From a virus, in IMG/VR virus record IMGVR_UViG_3300022204_000020, positions 1-20,279 of that record: DNA of 20,279 nt. One strand, given 5' to 3'. The position numbers and the translations under genes were made by a program. Positions 8,122 to 14,712 of this stretch are shown here, piece after piece; the first letter of the stretch is position 1, and each line of letters begins with the position of its first letter. A model generated the notes under the pieces. The model searched no databases, had not been told where the DNA came from, and saw nothing but the letters and a program-made list of their open reading frames with translations.

Positions 8122-8457
8122 TCAGCCGCCCAACTTCACCTGGATGGTGGTAGCCGCATCAAGAGCTCCGGCCCAGGCGCAACCGGCCAGGGTGTTGGCG
8201 GTGGCCACGTTGGTGATTTTCTTGGCGGTGTTATCCCAGTACACGTCCGCGCCCTGGGCAATATCGCCAATAGCGGTGGCCTTGGCCAATTCCCAAACCT
8301 CACAGGTGGCCAACTGGCCGGATTCGCCGTCGGCTATATCGCCGAGAGCCACAAACAAACGATTGCCGACCAGGACAGGGTCGCCGCTGAGTACATCGAC
8401 GCCGGTGGAGTTGGTCCAGGGCATTGCCTCGCCCGGTTGAATATGATTCTTTGCCAT
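8122..8457 (-). CDS. Capsid decoration protein (DUF2190-like)
   Basis: This 111-aa Ala/Gly/Thr-rich protein has the alternating short beta strands of DUF2190 capsid cement proteins: an early GDPVLVGNRLFVAL strand pair, AIGDIAQGADVYWDNTAKKI, and a terminal GCAWAGALDAATTIQVKL. Such proteins sit on the outside of mature capsids and stabilise them after DNA packaging. The gene follows the capsid gene, the usual place. AAGGAGG eight bases before the ATG predicts strong translation, fitting a structural protein made in high copy number. Confidence 0.85.
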   Translation of the reverse strand: MAKNHIQPGEAMPWTNSTGVDVLSGDPVLVGNRLFVALGDIADGESGQLATCEVWELAKATAIGDIAQGADVYWDNTAKKITNVATANTLAGCAWAGALDAATTIQVKLGG

Positions 8458-8535
8458 GGTGGTGCCTCCTTGAAAGATTGATTATCGCGCCCACCCCTCA
8501 AACGGAGGCCGCCGCGGTTATTCAGTTAGCCCGGC

Positions 8536-10659
8536 TTATGCTCCGGCGTTTTTGTTGATGCCAGCGTAATCGACCAGACCGGCGCCGAAATCGTGACGAA
8601 CCTTGACCACCAGAGAGTCGGAGGCAAATTCCACCTCGTCGTCGATAAAGGGCTGCTCATCGCCCATCAGGTAGGCAACCTCAATGGCGGCGGCCTGGTT
8701 TGGATGGGCCAACAGGTAGTAGGCGGTGATGGAATTATCGTCGAGCCGGGTGTCGGCAATGGGGGTTAACTTGCCCGCCCATGGGTTATGAACCCCGGCG
8801 GACTTGTTGTCATCCGGCAGAGCGGCGGAGCGGAGCAGGATCTCCGCATCGGTCTCCAGTTCGACCGGGTGCAGCAGGAAGGCGGGGGTCAGATCAAGGA
8901 CTGAACCATTCATACCTTTCTGTTTTCTCATAAGGGTGCGGCCTTTGGAAAGACCGGCCGAACCAAAAGCAGTGGCGGTTACGATGTTTTTGTGATCGGC
9001 GTGGAATAAGGTTTTGTTATCGCTCATGACCGGGTTGCTGGTGATCAGGCTATAAACCGCATCAGATTCAAAACGACGGGCAGCAAAACCAAACAGCTTG
9101 GGAATACGAGTGAAGGCCCGGAGGTCGTCATTGATGATCATGGTGCGAGTAAGCTTGACCTTACGGCCCTTGGTGACAACCCGGTATTTTTCCTGGGAGT
9201 CGGAGAACTTGGCGGTCTTGTATTCGCCGTTCTGGTCAAGATCGAGCAGATCCGGAGACTCGGAAAGCTTAATCCCGTACATATCCTTGAAATCGGGAGC
9301 ATCAACAATGGCAACAAAGGGTCGCCAAGTGGACGGGGCCTCGGCATATGCACCAAGAAGATGCCTGCCGGTGACAGCCCCCATGATGGCCGGGAAGTCA
9401 CTGGAACTGGCCGGGCTCAAGGCGCGGGCCGCAATGATTCTTTTGTCCATACCACGGGTACGGATACCGGCGTTCTCAAGGCTCTCGCGGGCCAGATCAA
9501 GTAAAGACATACCCCGGAAGATGTTAGACCCGTCGGCGGGCTTCTCGACCCGCAGGCCTCCGCGCAGGGCAAATCCGTCTATAGCGGCGGCGCGGAATTT
9601 TTCTACGGCCTCGGTGCCGATCTCGATGCTCATACCGATACCGGCGCCAACTGCCGGGCCGCGCTCTTTGAGCTTCTCGAAAATCTTCGCCCTGGCCTGA
9701 TCCAGGGACACACCCTGGTCAACCAGAGTTCTGGAAAATTCGGCGTCCAACCCGGCCACCGAGACCGCGTCGTTAATACCGTTGACCCGCTCGCGCTCGG
9801 TGCGCTGCGCCTCATCGATTTGGGCGCGAACCTGCTCCGGAGTCAAGCCGGTGGAACCGTCGCCGCGACCCTTATCGCCTGCAGCAGGAGCCGGGGCCGC
9901 TGCGCCCTGGGCGCCTCGGGTGTTTTTATCAGGGGCCTGATCGGCCCGATGGCCGCACGCGGTGCAGTGCCTGCCGTCGAAATCCTTTCCGCAATCTGGA
10001 CATTTGTGCATGGTGTTTCCTCCATTGTGTTGTTGACGGCCTTCATCGGCCCCCGGCCCACTCATCAGGGACCGTACTTTTGCTAAATTATCCGCGCCGA
10101 TGGGCACCAGCGAGAGTTCCCGCAGTTCCCAGCGCGTCGAGACCTTGACCGGCCCCTCGTATGATTTACCGTTGATGATTTGTTTCTCACCCTCGGGCAC
10201 CCAATAAGATTCAATGACCCGATACCCCACCGAAACATCGGTGATATGACCCTCGCGGACCTTGGTCGCAGCGTCCTGGCCTTCCTGGACGCTGGAAAAC
10301 TCAACCCGACAGTCTTTACCGGGAATGTCGTCCACCTCGCAGTCCTGGAAATCAGAGGCAGAGCCAAGAACATCGGACACCGAATAGCGGCTGTGGGTGT
10401 CGAGCAACCGCACATGATCACCGTCCGGCAAGATCATTCCATCGCTGACCAGGATCTCGTTGACAAAATCCCATCGTTCCCAATCGAACACCATTACCGG
10501 CCGCTCGACGGTGGCTACGAACCGGACGGATCGGGTTTTCTCGTCAAAGGTGGCCGGCTCGGCACGCATACCGGCGGCACGGGCCGAGAAGCCGTAGGCC
10601 AGGCCCCGGCGTTCCATTTCCTTCCTAATCTTCGCTTTCTGCTCAGGCGTTAACAGCAT
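8536..10659 (-). CDS. Prohead protease / major capsid protein fusion
   Basis: This 707-aa protein joins two proteins usually encoded apart. Residues about 35-195 resemble an HK97-family prohead protease, with His89 in LLDTHSR and Ser143 in TDVSVGYRV as likely catalytic residues. Residues 217-237 form a CxxC-x8-CxxC zinc ribbon (Cys220, 223, 232, 235). A Gly/Ala/Pro-rich linker and a charged helical stretch (about 265-330) follow and look like a scaffolding or delta region. From about 345 to the end it resembles Mu gpT-like major capsid proteins. Protease-capsid fusions of this kind are known. An in-frame ATG at codon 217 has an excellent ribosome binding site, so a separate capsid precursor may also be made. 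GGAGG precedes the main ATG; the start overlaps the portal end by 17 bases. Confidence 0.92.
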   Translation of the reverse strand: MLLTPEQKAKIRKEMERRGLAYGFSARAAGMRAEPATFDEKTRSVRFVATVERPVMVFDWERWDFVNEILVSDGMILPDGDHVRLLDTHSRYSVSDVLGSASDFQDCEVDDIPGKDCRVEFSSVQEGQDAATKVREGHITDVSVGYRVIESYWVPEGEKQIINGKSYEGPVKVSTRWELRELSLVPIGADNLAKVRSLMSGPGADEGRQQHNGGNTMHKCPDCGKDFDGRHCTACGHRADQAPDKNTRGAQGAAAPAPAAGDKGRGDGSTGLTPEQVRAQIDEAQRTERERVNGINDAVSVAGLDAEFSRTLVDQGVSLDQARAKIFEKLKERGPAVGAGIGMSIEIGTEAVEKFRAAAIDGFALRGGLRVEKPADGSNIFRGMSLLDLARESLENAGIRTRGMDKRIIAARALSPASSSDFPAIMGAVTGRHLLGAYAEAPSTWRPFVAIVDAPDFKDMYGIKLSESPDLLDLDQNGEYKTAKFSDSQEKYRVVTKGRKVKLTRTMIINDDLRAFTRIPKLFGFAARRFESDAVYSLITSNPVMSDNKTLFHADHKNIVTATAFGSAGLSKGRTLMRKQKGMNGSVLDLTPAFLLHPVELETDAEILLRSAALPDDNKSAGVHNPWAGKLTPIADTRLDDNSITAYYLLAHPNQAAAIEVAYLMGDEQPFIDDEVEFASDSLVVKVRHDFGAGLVDYAGINKNAGA
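10009..10023 (-). promoter_or_regulatory. Internal ribosome binding site and start inside the protease-capsid gene
   Basis: On the minus strand GGAGGA (10023-10018) stands six bases before ATG (10011-10009), which is in frame with the fusion gene at codon 217. The codons over this site read HNGGNTM, low-complexity residues with no obvious protein role. The product would be 491 residues: zinc ribbon, scaffold-like helix and capsid. Confidence 0.65.
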
Positions 10660-12232
10660 GCTTGTTTTCCTCCAGCTTCTTTTGGTTTTGAGCCCGCAGT
10701 TCGTAGAGTTTGCCGAGCTTCTCTTCCTCGCGGATCGCCTCGTCCAGGGTCTCGTTCCAGTCTTCGCCCTGGTTGGCGTTGATCTTGGTCCGGGTTGTGG
10801 TCACGTTGTTGATGCCCTGGTCGGCAGCCTTGGAGTCCTTGAGCGGATCGACCCATGTCCAGCCGGGGTTCTGCCAGGTGACCGCCTCGTGGTACGGCAG
10901 CGGGTCGAATGCATAGTTGCGCAGCTCCGGCAATTTTCCGTCCATCCACGCCGCCTCGATGAACCAGGCCCACAGCTTGTTGTTGAGTTTCTCGTTCAGG
11001 AAAAATTGCTGCCCACCGTAAGAGAGACGATTTTCCAGCGAGCCGTCCCGCCCCGATGAATAAGACGAATTAGACCGGTCGTTTGAAAACGACTCGTAAC
11101 TGATCCCGGCCCCGGCGGACATCCCCCGCACACCGTCGCGGATGTACGGCTCGTACTGAGTGCCTGGCCGGTTATGCTCGGCAACCTTAATATCAGCGCC
11201 GAACGGCAATTTCTGAATCCGGCCCGGATCGATATAGTCGGGCAGATCGCCCCAACCCACACCGGTGTCAACAGGCTTAGCCTGGTTGCCGCCGGGGATG
11301 CCGATCCCCGCGCCGGGCAGATCCGGGTAGGACGACTTGACGAACACCCCGAAGGCCGCGGCCAACTTGGCCCCAACCCGCTCGATCCCCTTGTATTCGG
11401 AGATGTCGTAAGCCTCCATGATAATGGCGGCCAGCCAGGAGATTCCGCGAGTCTGTGAGGCTCGGCGACGGTCGAACACATAGATCATGTCTGCCGCGGG
11501 TATAGGGTTTGACTTACCGCTTACCCCCATGAACAGATAATCGCCGGGGTGGCTCTCAAGAACATGGTAGGCAACTGCCTTGCCGGTTTCCGGGTCAACC
11601 TCAATGCCTCGGCGACCGATATTGCCGTTTGAGAGCGGGCCGTCAATACGAGCGTCGAGCAGGTCGCACTCGATCACCTCAAGGCGCAGCGGCACAATCC
11701 CCTTGAGCGAGGTGTCCCACACCCGATGGATCAGGACTTCGCCGTCAATCCAGATATGGCGGAGGATCAACCGTTGCAGGGCGGCAACGGAGTCATGGCC
11801 GGTGATATCGGCGTAGCGCGCCCAGCGGGACCACAGCTTTTCGACCTTGTTGTTGAGGTTGGTGTCCAGCTCGTCGGGACCTTTCTTGAAACAGGCCTGG
11901 GGCCGGATGCCTTTGCGGACCACGTTATTGCAAATCTTGTCGATGGCGCCGGAAATGTAGCCGTTGTTCTGGACCTGGTCCCGCGCCCGGGCGGTGAGCC
12001 ATTTCGCGGCCCGCTTGATCTCGGCGTCGGCCGATTTGTTGCGGGGTCGCCAGTTCTTGTTGGGGCCGGAGATTTCGCCGGCAACGTAGGTGCGCAAGAC
12101 CTCGCGGCCGTGGCAGTAGAAAGCGGCACGGGCCGGGCTGAACAGGCCGATGGTCCCACCCACCAGAGCGGTGACCGCATCGTATGCCCGGCGGCGAAAG
12201 CCTGCCGGTGATGTCTCGACCCGATCCGCCAT
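10643..12232 (-). CDS. Portal protein (lambda B-like)
   Basis: This 529-aa protein is a lambda-type portal (Phage_portal_2). The N-terminal region carries RTYVAGEISGPNKNWRPRN and a NNGYISGAIDKICNNVVRKG helix. The wing and stem region has IDGEVLIHRVW and GIEVDPETGKAVAYHVL, and later comes AGISYESFSNDRSNSSYSSG, a conserved portal loop. Twelve copies would form the DNA channel at the capsid vertex and dock the terminase. The ATG overlaps the stop of the preceding gene (TAATG). Length is normal for the family. Confidence 0.95.
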   Translation of the reverse strand: MADRVETSPAGFRRRAYDAVTALVGGTIGLFSPARAAFYCHGREVLRTYVAGEISGPNKNWRPRNKSADAEIKRAAKWLTARARDQVQNNGYISGAIDKICNNVVRKGIRPQACFKKGPDELDTNLNNKVEKLWSRWARYADITGHDSVAALQRLILRHIWIDGEVLIHRVWDTSLKGIVPLRLEVIECDLLDARIDGPLSNGNIGRRGIEVDPETGKAVAYHVLESHPGDYLFMGVSGKSNPIPAADMIYVFDRRRASQTRGISWLAAIIMEAYDISEYKGIERVGAKLAAAFGVFVKSSYPDLPGAGIGIPGGNQAKPVDTGVGWGDLPDYIDPGRIQKLPFGADIKVAEHNRPGTQYEPYIRDGVRGMSAGAGISYESFSNDRSNSSYSSGRDGSLENRLSYGGQQFFLNEKLNNKLWAWFIEAAWMDGKLPELRNYAFDPLPYHEAVTWQNPGWTWVDPLKDSKAADQGINNVTTTRTKINANQGEDWNETLDEAIREEEKLGKLYELRAQNQKKLEENKHAVNA

Positions 12233-12456
12233 TAACGACGCCCCCCAAACACGGTAACTGAGTGGCCGAACAGCCCGCCGTTTTGCGTGGCGGCGATTCG
12301 TGCCTCAAGATTGTTGATCTCGCTGCGGATTTCGGGAAGGGATGCGCGAGTCAGCCGCCGCTTGCCGACCTGGTACTCCTGGGAGTGTTCCAGGATGGCT
12401 TTTTCAGCGGCCTTATAAAGAGCCAGACGTTCTTGCAATTCGGTGAGTGTTGACAT
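12232..12456 (-). CDS. DUF6148-like small head-joining protein
   Basis: This 74-aa protein starts at the ATG at 12456, preceded by CGAGGG; an upstream in-frame ATG at 12507 lacks a good site. It is helical, with LQERLALYKAAEKAIL, then YQVGKRRLTRASLPEIRSEI and a second helix. The pattern of an aggregate helix, an 'xYxxGxRxLTRAxLxEIR' turn and a second helix is that of DUF6148/gpW-like small proteins encoded next to portals. It probably acts in head completion. It is the first gene after the control region at 12457-12740 and should lead the head transcript. Confidence 0.78.
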   Translation of the reverse strand: MSTLTELQERLALYKAAEKAILEHSQEYQVGKRRLTRASLPEIRSEINNLEARIAATQNGGLFGHSVTVFGGRR

Positions 12457-12526
12457 TGAGCCCTCGTTGATTTTGCTTGATGAGGGCCAGTGTAGGGGAG
12501 TGGGCAAAAGAAAAAAAGTGGGTCTG

Positions 12527-12591
12527 TACCACGGGTGGTACTTTACTACCCGTGGTAATATACTACAGGTGGTATAATACTACTGGTAGTA
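12527..12591. repeat. Four 14-bp palindromic repeats at exact 17-bp pitch (operator-like array)
   Basis: Four copies begin at 12527, 12544, 12561 and 12578: TACCACGGGTGGTA, TACTACCCGTGGTA, TACTACAGGTGGTA and TACTACTGGTAGTA. The consensus is TACYAC-NN-GTRGTA, a near-perfect inverted repeat. Spacers are CTT, ATA and TAA. A constant 17-bp pitch points to cooperative binding of a dimeric protein. The array lies between the intI terminator and the first head gene, where a promoter is expected. I see no convincing -35/-10 pair overlapping it on the minus strand, and I do not recognise the operator. Confidence 0.8.
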
Positions 12592-12680
12592 TCAAGTTTG
12601 GTGATGGTGGCACAAGATGTGCTATTTATAAAGATAGGCTATGGCCAACAGGGGGAAAGGGCGGTCAGGGCGACCGGGCA

Positions 12681-12717
12681 ACAAAAAACCGCCGGGCTAC
12701 GATCAGCACCGGCGGTT
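12681..12717 (-). terminator. Rho-independent terminator of intI
   Basis: On the minus strand AACCGCCGG (12717-12709) pairs perfectly with CCGGCGGTT (12695-12687) around a 13-base loop. A T run (12688-12683) follows at once. It lies 24 bases after the intI stop and should end transcripts coming from the integron and packaging side. Confidence 0.85.
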
Positions 12718-12740
12718 GTGATTTTATGGCATGGGATTTG

Positions 12741-13727
12741 CTATATTGCGATGGCCAATGGTCGATTATCAAGGGGGCTCCCGACCTTGGCCGGGGTGAT
12801 CAGGTGCAGATAGACCATGGTGGTCTCAATTTTCTTGTGGCCAAGAAGACGTTGCAGCCGGGGAAGAACAATATCCTGCGCCCCCTCGGCATCCTCAAGC
12901 CAATGAGTTGCAAAGGTATGGCGCAGGGTATGCGGGCTTACTCGTTTAACCAGCCCGGCCCGCCGAGCGGCGTTGCGGACTTGCTTTTGTAGGGTGGATT
13001 CGTGCAGGTGGTAGCGCTTACGACTCCCACCATCCGGGTCAACGCTTAGTTGACTTGCCGGGAATAACCATTGCCAACGCAACTCCAAAGGGGCGGAAGG
13101 ATACTTCCTGGATAATGCGCCCGGAAGACTCACAGCACCATAACCGGCGGCTAGATCCCGAGAGTGTATCCGCCCGACCAGCTCGACTTGCCTCGACAAA
13201 TGAGACGCCAACATCTGCGGTAAAGGTAAAATGCGATCCTTATCACCCTTACCGGCCCGGACGGTGATGGTCATCCGAGCAAGATCAATATCACCAACCC
13301 GCAATCTTAAGCACTCCATAAGCCGAAGGCCGCAGCCATACAACAGAGCAGCCAACACCCACCAGTCACCACGCAACTGATCAAGCACCGCCCACACCTC
13401 GGACCGACTCAACACTGACGGCAACCGAGGCTGACGCTTGCAGTGTAAAAAAGAAATGTCCCCGAGGTCTATCCGCAAAACCTGCTTATAAAGAAAAACA
13501 ATGGCGCAGAGGGCCTGCTTTTGCGTAGAGGCGGCAACCCGCTGGTTACTGACCAAATGAGTGAGGAACCGGCCAACCTCTTCGGCCCCCATATCTTTTG
13601 GATGGCGTTTGTCGTGGAAAAAGATAAACTGGCGAATCCAATAAATATAGGCATCGATAGTGCGGCGACTCTTCCGCTGCAACCGCGCCAAATCCCTGAC
13701 CTGATCAAGTAATTTCGGTTTCTGCAT
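12741..13727 (-). CDS. intI: Integron integrase (IntI-type tyrosine recombinase)
   Basis: This 328-aa protein carries the tyrosine recombinase residues Arg135 (GCGLRLME), Lys160/163 (GKGDKD), His266 and Arg269 (PHTLRH), His297 (LLGHKKIETT) and Tyr306 (MVYLHL). Two traits separate it from ordinary phage integrases. It has the IntI-specific extra segment between the catalytic patches (residues about 204-245, ALSRKYP...WQWLFPAS...RKRYHLHESTLQK), and it has the C-terminal GSPLD motif. IntI proteins recombine attI with attC sites of gene cassettes, acting on folded single-stranded attC. An attI-like junction lies 47 bases upstream and three attC-like sites follow. An AGGAAG site precedes the ATG. 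All catalytic residues are present, so it looks functional. Confidence 0.93.
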   Translation of the reverse strand: MQKPKLLDQVRDLARLQRKSRRTIDAYIYWIRQFIFFHDKRHPKDMGAEEVGRFLTHLVSNQRVAASTQKQALCAIVFLYKQVLRIDLGDISFLHCKRQPRLPSVLSRSEVWAVLDQLRGDWWVLAALLYGCGLRLMECLRLRVGDIDLARMTITVRAGKGDKDRILPLPQMLASHLSRQVELVGRIHSRDLAAGYGAVSLPGALSRKYPSAPLELRWQWLFPASQLSVDPDGGSRKRYHLHESTLQKQVRNAARRAGLVKRVSPHTLRHTFATHWLEDAEGAQDIVLPRLQRLLGHKKIETTMVYLHLITPAKVGSPLDNRPLAIAI

Positions 13728-13742
13728 AGTCGCTTCCTTTTG

Positions 13743-13780
13743 GTTATGCGGACATTTGTCCGTTTAGTTGGATGTTCAAT
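13743..13780 (+). other. attI-like integration site with a palindrome
   Basis: GTTCAAT at 13774-13780 forms the insertion point facing the first cassette. Beside it is GTTGGAT (13768-13774 region), which fits the GTTRRRY core. A perfect palindrome CGGACA-TT-TGTCCG lies at 13749-13762, 22 bases before the intI start, where a repressor could control intI. The exact attI limits cannot be set by eye. Confidence 0.6.
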
Positions 13781-14012
13781 TGCGCGAACGGCCTAGCACA
13801 TGATCTCTAATTTGCAGGCACTGTTGGCAGTCAACACGCTTAGTTGTAGGCTCTGCCTCTCCCCAGCTCTCGCCCATACAATTATCATCTCCAATATTAT
13901 CTTGCCCACATAACATACAGGAATCAGATGGGCCGTCATAATGTACCGTTGATGAAATTGTTTCACCACCATCTTGGTGCCTTTCAATAACCCTAAGCAG
14001 TAACCGCTTCAT
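13776..14012 (-). CDS. Cassette 1 gene: small cysteine-rich protein, unknown function
   Basis: This 78-aa protein starts at the ATG at 14012, seven bases after GGAGG (14024-14020). The open frame continues upstream to 14192, but that part lies over attC1 and lacks a binding site, so the shorter form is preferred. It reads MKRLLLRVIERHQDGGETIS and then has Cys pairs SCMLCGQ and DCQQCLQIRDHVLGR, suggesting zinc binding. The stop TGA falls inside the attI-proximal junction heptamer, so the gene fills its cassette back to front. No named family is recognised. Confidence 0.7.
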   Translation of the reverse strand: MKRLLLRVIERHQDGGETISSTVHYDGPSDSCMLCGQDNIGDDNCMGESWGEAEPTTKRVDCQQCLQIRDHVLGRSRN

Positions 14013-14036
14013 ACCTGAGCCTCCGGGGCGCGCAAA

Positions 14037-14157
14037 ATTGAACCAGTCAATCAAGAGTGACAAAAAGAGCCGCTGGTTATCGGTCAAGTTGTCTTGGTGT
14101 TTACGGTGGGCAATTAAAGCACGTTGCTCTTTTTGCCCCTTATTTCGGGCGTTATGG
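14037..14157 (+). repeat. attC site 1
   Basis: About 121 bp. The left simple site is ATTGAAC-CAG-TCAATCAAG, very like the left end of the aadA1 attC (AAC-AAT-TCATTCAAG). The right simple site GCCCCTTATTTCGGGC followed by GTTATGG fits the published right-hand consensus nearly base for base, except in the last bases. The inner arms pair as AATCAAG against AATAAG with one extra C on the left arm, the usual extrahelical base that sets attC polarity. Confidence 0.75.
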
Positions 14158-14388
14158 TAAAGGGGGTAATATCTCGGAAGCATAGCTAACAATACCGTCT
14201 ATACTGCAACTCCTAATAGACGCTCCGCACCAAGAGCAGTATTCTGAGGTATGTATAACAACCCTCCCCCAATTATCCTCATATCTACCTATTTCCCCAC
14301 CAATAAAATCATGGGCGCATCTTTGCCATAGTAACCCATTAACCAAAACATCTATTTTGAGCAGTAGCTTGTTTAAAAAATTTACCAT
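14152..14388 (-). CDS. Cassette 2 gene: small putative zinc-binding protein, unknown
   Basis: This 78-aa protein starts at the ATG at 14388, inside the first heptamer of attC2, with GGAG about nine bases before it in the attC arm. It begins MVNFLNKLLLKIDVLVNG, and then has RCAHDFIGG and EYCSWCGASIRSC, giving a possible C..H..CxxC metal site. Its TAA uses the first bases of the cassette junction at 14152. Base composition is clearly more AT-rich than the phage genes around. I do not recognise the family; the alternative is a chance open frame, though the cysteine layout argues against that. Confidence 0.55.
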   Translation of the reverse strand: MVNFLNKLLLKIDVLVNGLLWQRCAHDFIGGEIGRYEDNWGRVVIHTSEYCSWCGASIRSCSIDGIVSYASEILPPLP

Positions 14389-14470
14389 AACCCGTCACTC
14401 CAGTCGGACTGGAATTATCTGCGGGTAACCTGGCCCAGTTCGTGGCCAGCCGCTGAGTTTAACATTCGGC
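14385..14470 (+). repeat. attC site 2 (degenerate crossover core)
   Basis: About 86 bp. The left site is CCATAAC-CCG-TCACTCCAG-TCGGAC; the right site is CCGCTGAGTTTAAC-ATTCGGC. The arms ACTC(C)AG(T)CGG and ACTCAGCGG pair with an extra C on the left arm. The loop contains a second hairpin (CTGGCC/GGCCAG). The right core reads ATT instead of the conserved GTT. Confidence 0.75.
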
Positions 14471-14712
14471 TACTCAATACCCTCATCGAAAATCTTGTTT
14501 TCAAAATATACTTCTACCCAGCCAGCTATCAATTCTTGGCTTTTCAAGCAAAGTTCTTCGTCATCGTTAAGCTCAGTGCTTCTAATCATTTCGATAAGAT
14601 CAGTTTTTAATTCTCTCAACCACGTAGCCGAACCAGGCACTTCAGCGGAACCCGCCCCTGTGTCGCCCCTGTGATTGTTCATTGGGTTTCCCATACTTGC
14701 AGTTTGTACCAT
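14470..14712 (-). CDS. Cassette 3 gene: small acidic protein, unknown function
   Basis: This 80-aa frame starts at the ATG at 14712, eight bases after AGGAGG (14726-14721); both lie within the loop of attC3. The first 30 residues (Gly/Ala/Asn-rich) are read from the attC itself. The protein-like part follows: LRELKTDLIEMIRSTEL, DDEELCLKSQELIAGWVEVYF and a terminal FDEGIE. A TTG at 14619 would give just this helical part. The TAG abuts the cassette junction. No family recognised; probably a small soluble helical protein. Confidence 0.58.
   Translation of the reverse strand: MVQTASMGNPMNNHRGDTGAGSAEVPGSATWLRELKTDLIEMIRSTELNDDEELCLKSQELIAGWVEVYFENKIFDEGIE

Larger units (their letters stand above)
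12457..12740. other. Noncoding control region between intI and head genes
   Basis: This 284-base stretch has no supportable gene. It contains the intI terminator, the four-copy palindrome array, a small inverted repeat GCACA-AGA-TGTGC at 12610-12622, and an A/T-rich run (12510-12518) before the DUF6148-like gene. Open frames crossing it read through these structures and show no protein-like composition. Confidence 0.6.

Noticed and set aside
12573-12578. TATAAT on the plus strand as a promoter -10 box
   Set aside because: It arises from the overlap of two palindromes and a spacer, has no -35 at 16-18 bases (CCGTGG there), and points away from the head genes.
12527-12591. CRISPR array
   Set aside because: Units are 14 bp with 3-bp spacers and internal palindromy, far too short for repeats and spacers, and no cas gene is present.
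12477-12992. 171-codon plus-strand open frame across the control region
   Set aside because: It crosses the intI terminator and the palindrome array and runs antisense into intI; its composition is not protein-like.
12741-13727. Ordinary prophage integrase
   Set aside because: The extra segment between catalytic patches, the C-terminal GSPLD motif and neighbouring attC-like sites mark it as an integron integrase.
14012-14192. 60-residue N-terminal extension of the cassette 1 gene
   Set aside because: It is read almost wholly from attC1, has no ribosome binding site near its ATG, and a strong GGAGG-ATG pair exists at 14012.
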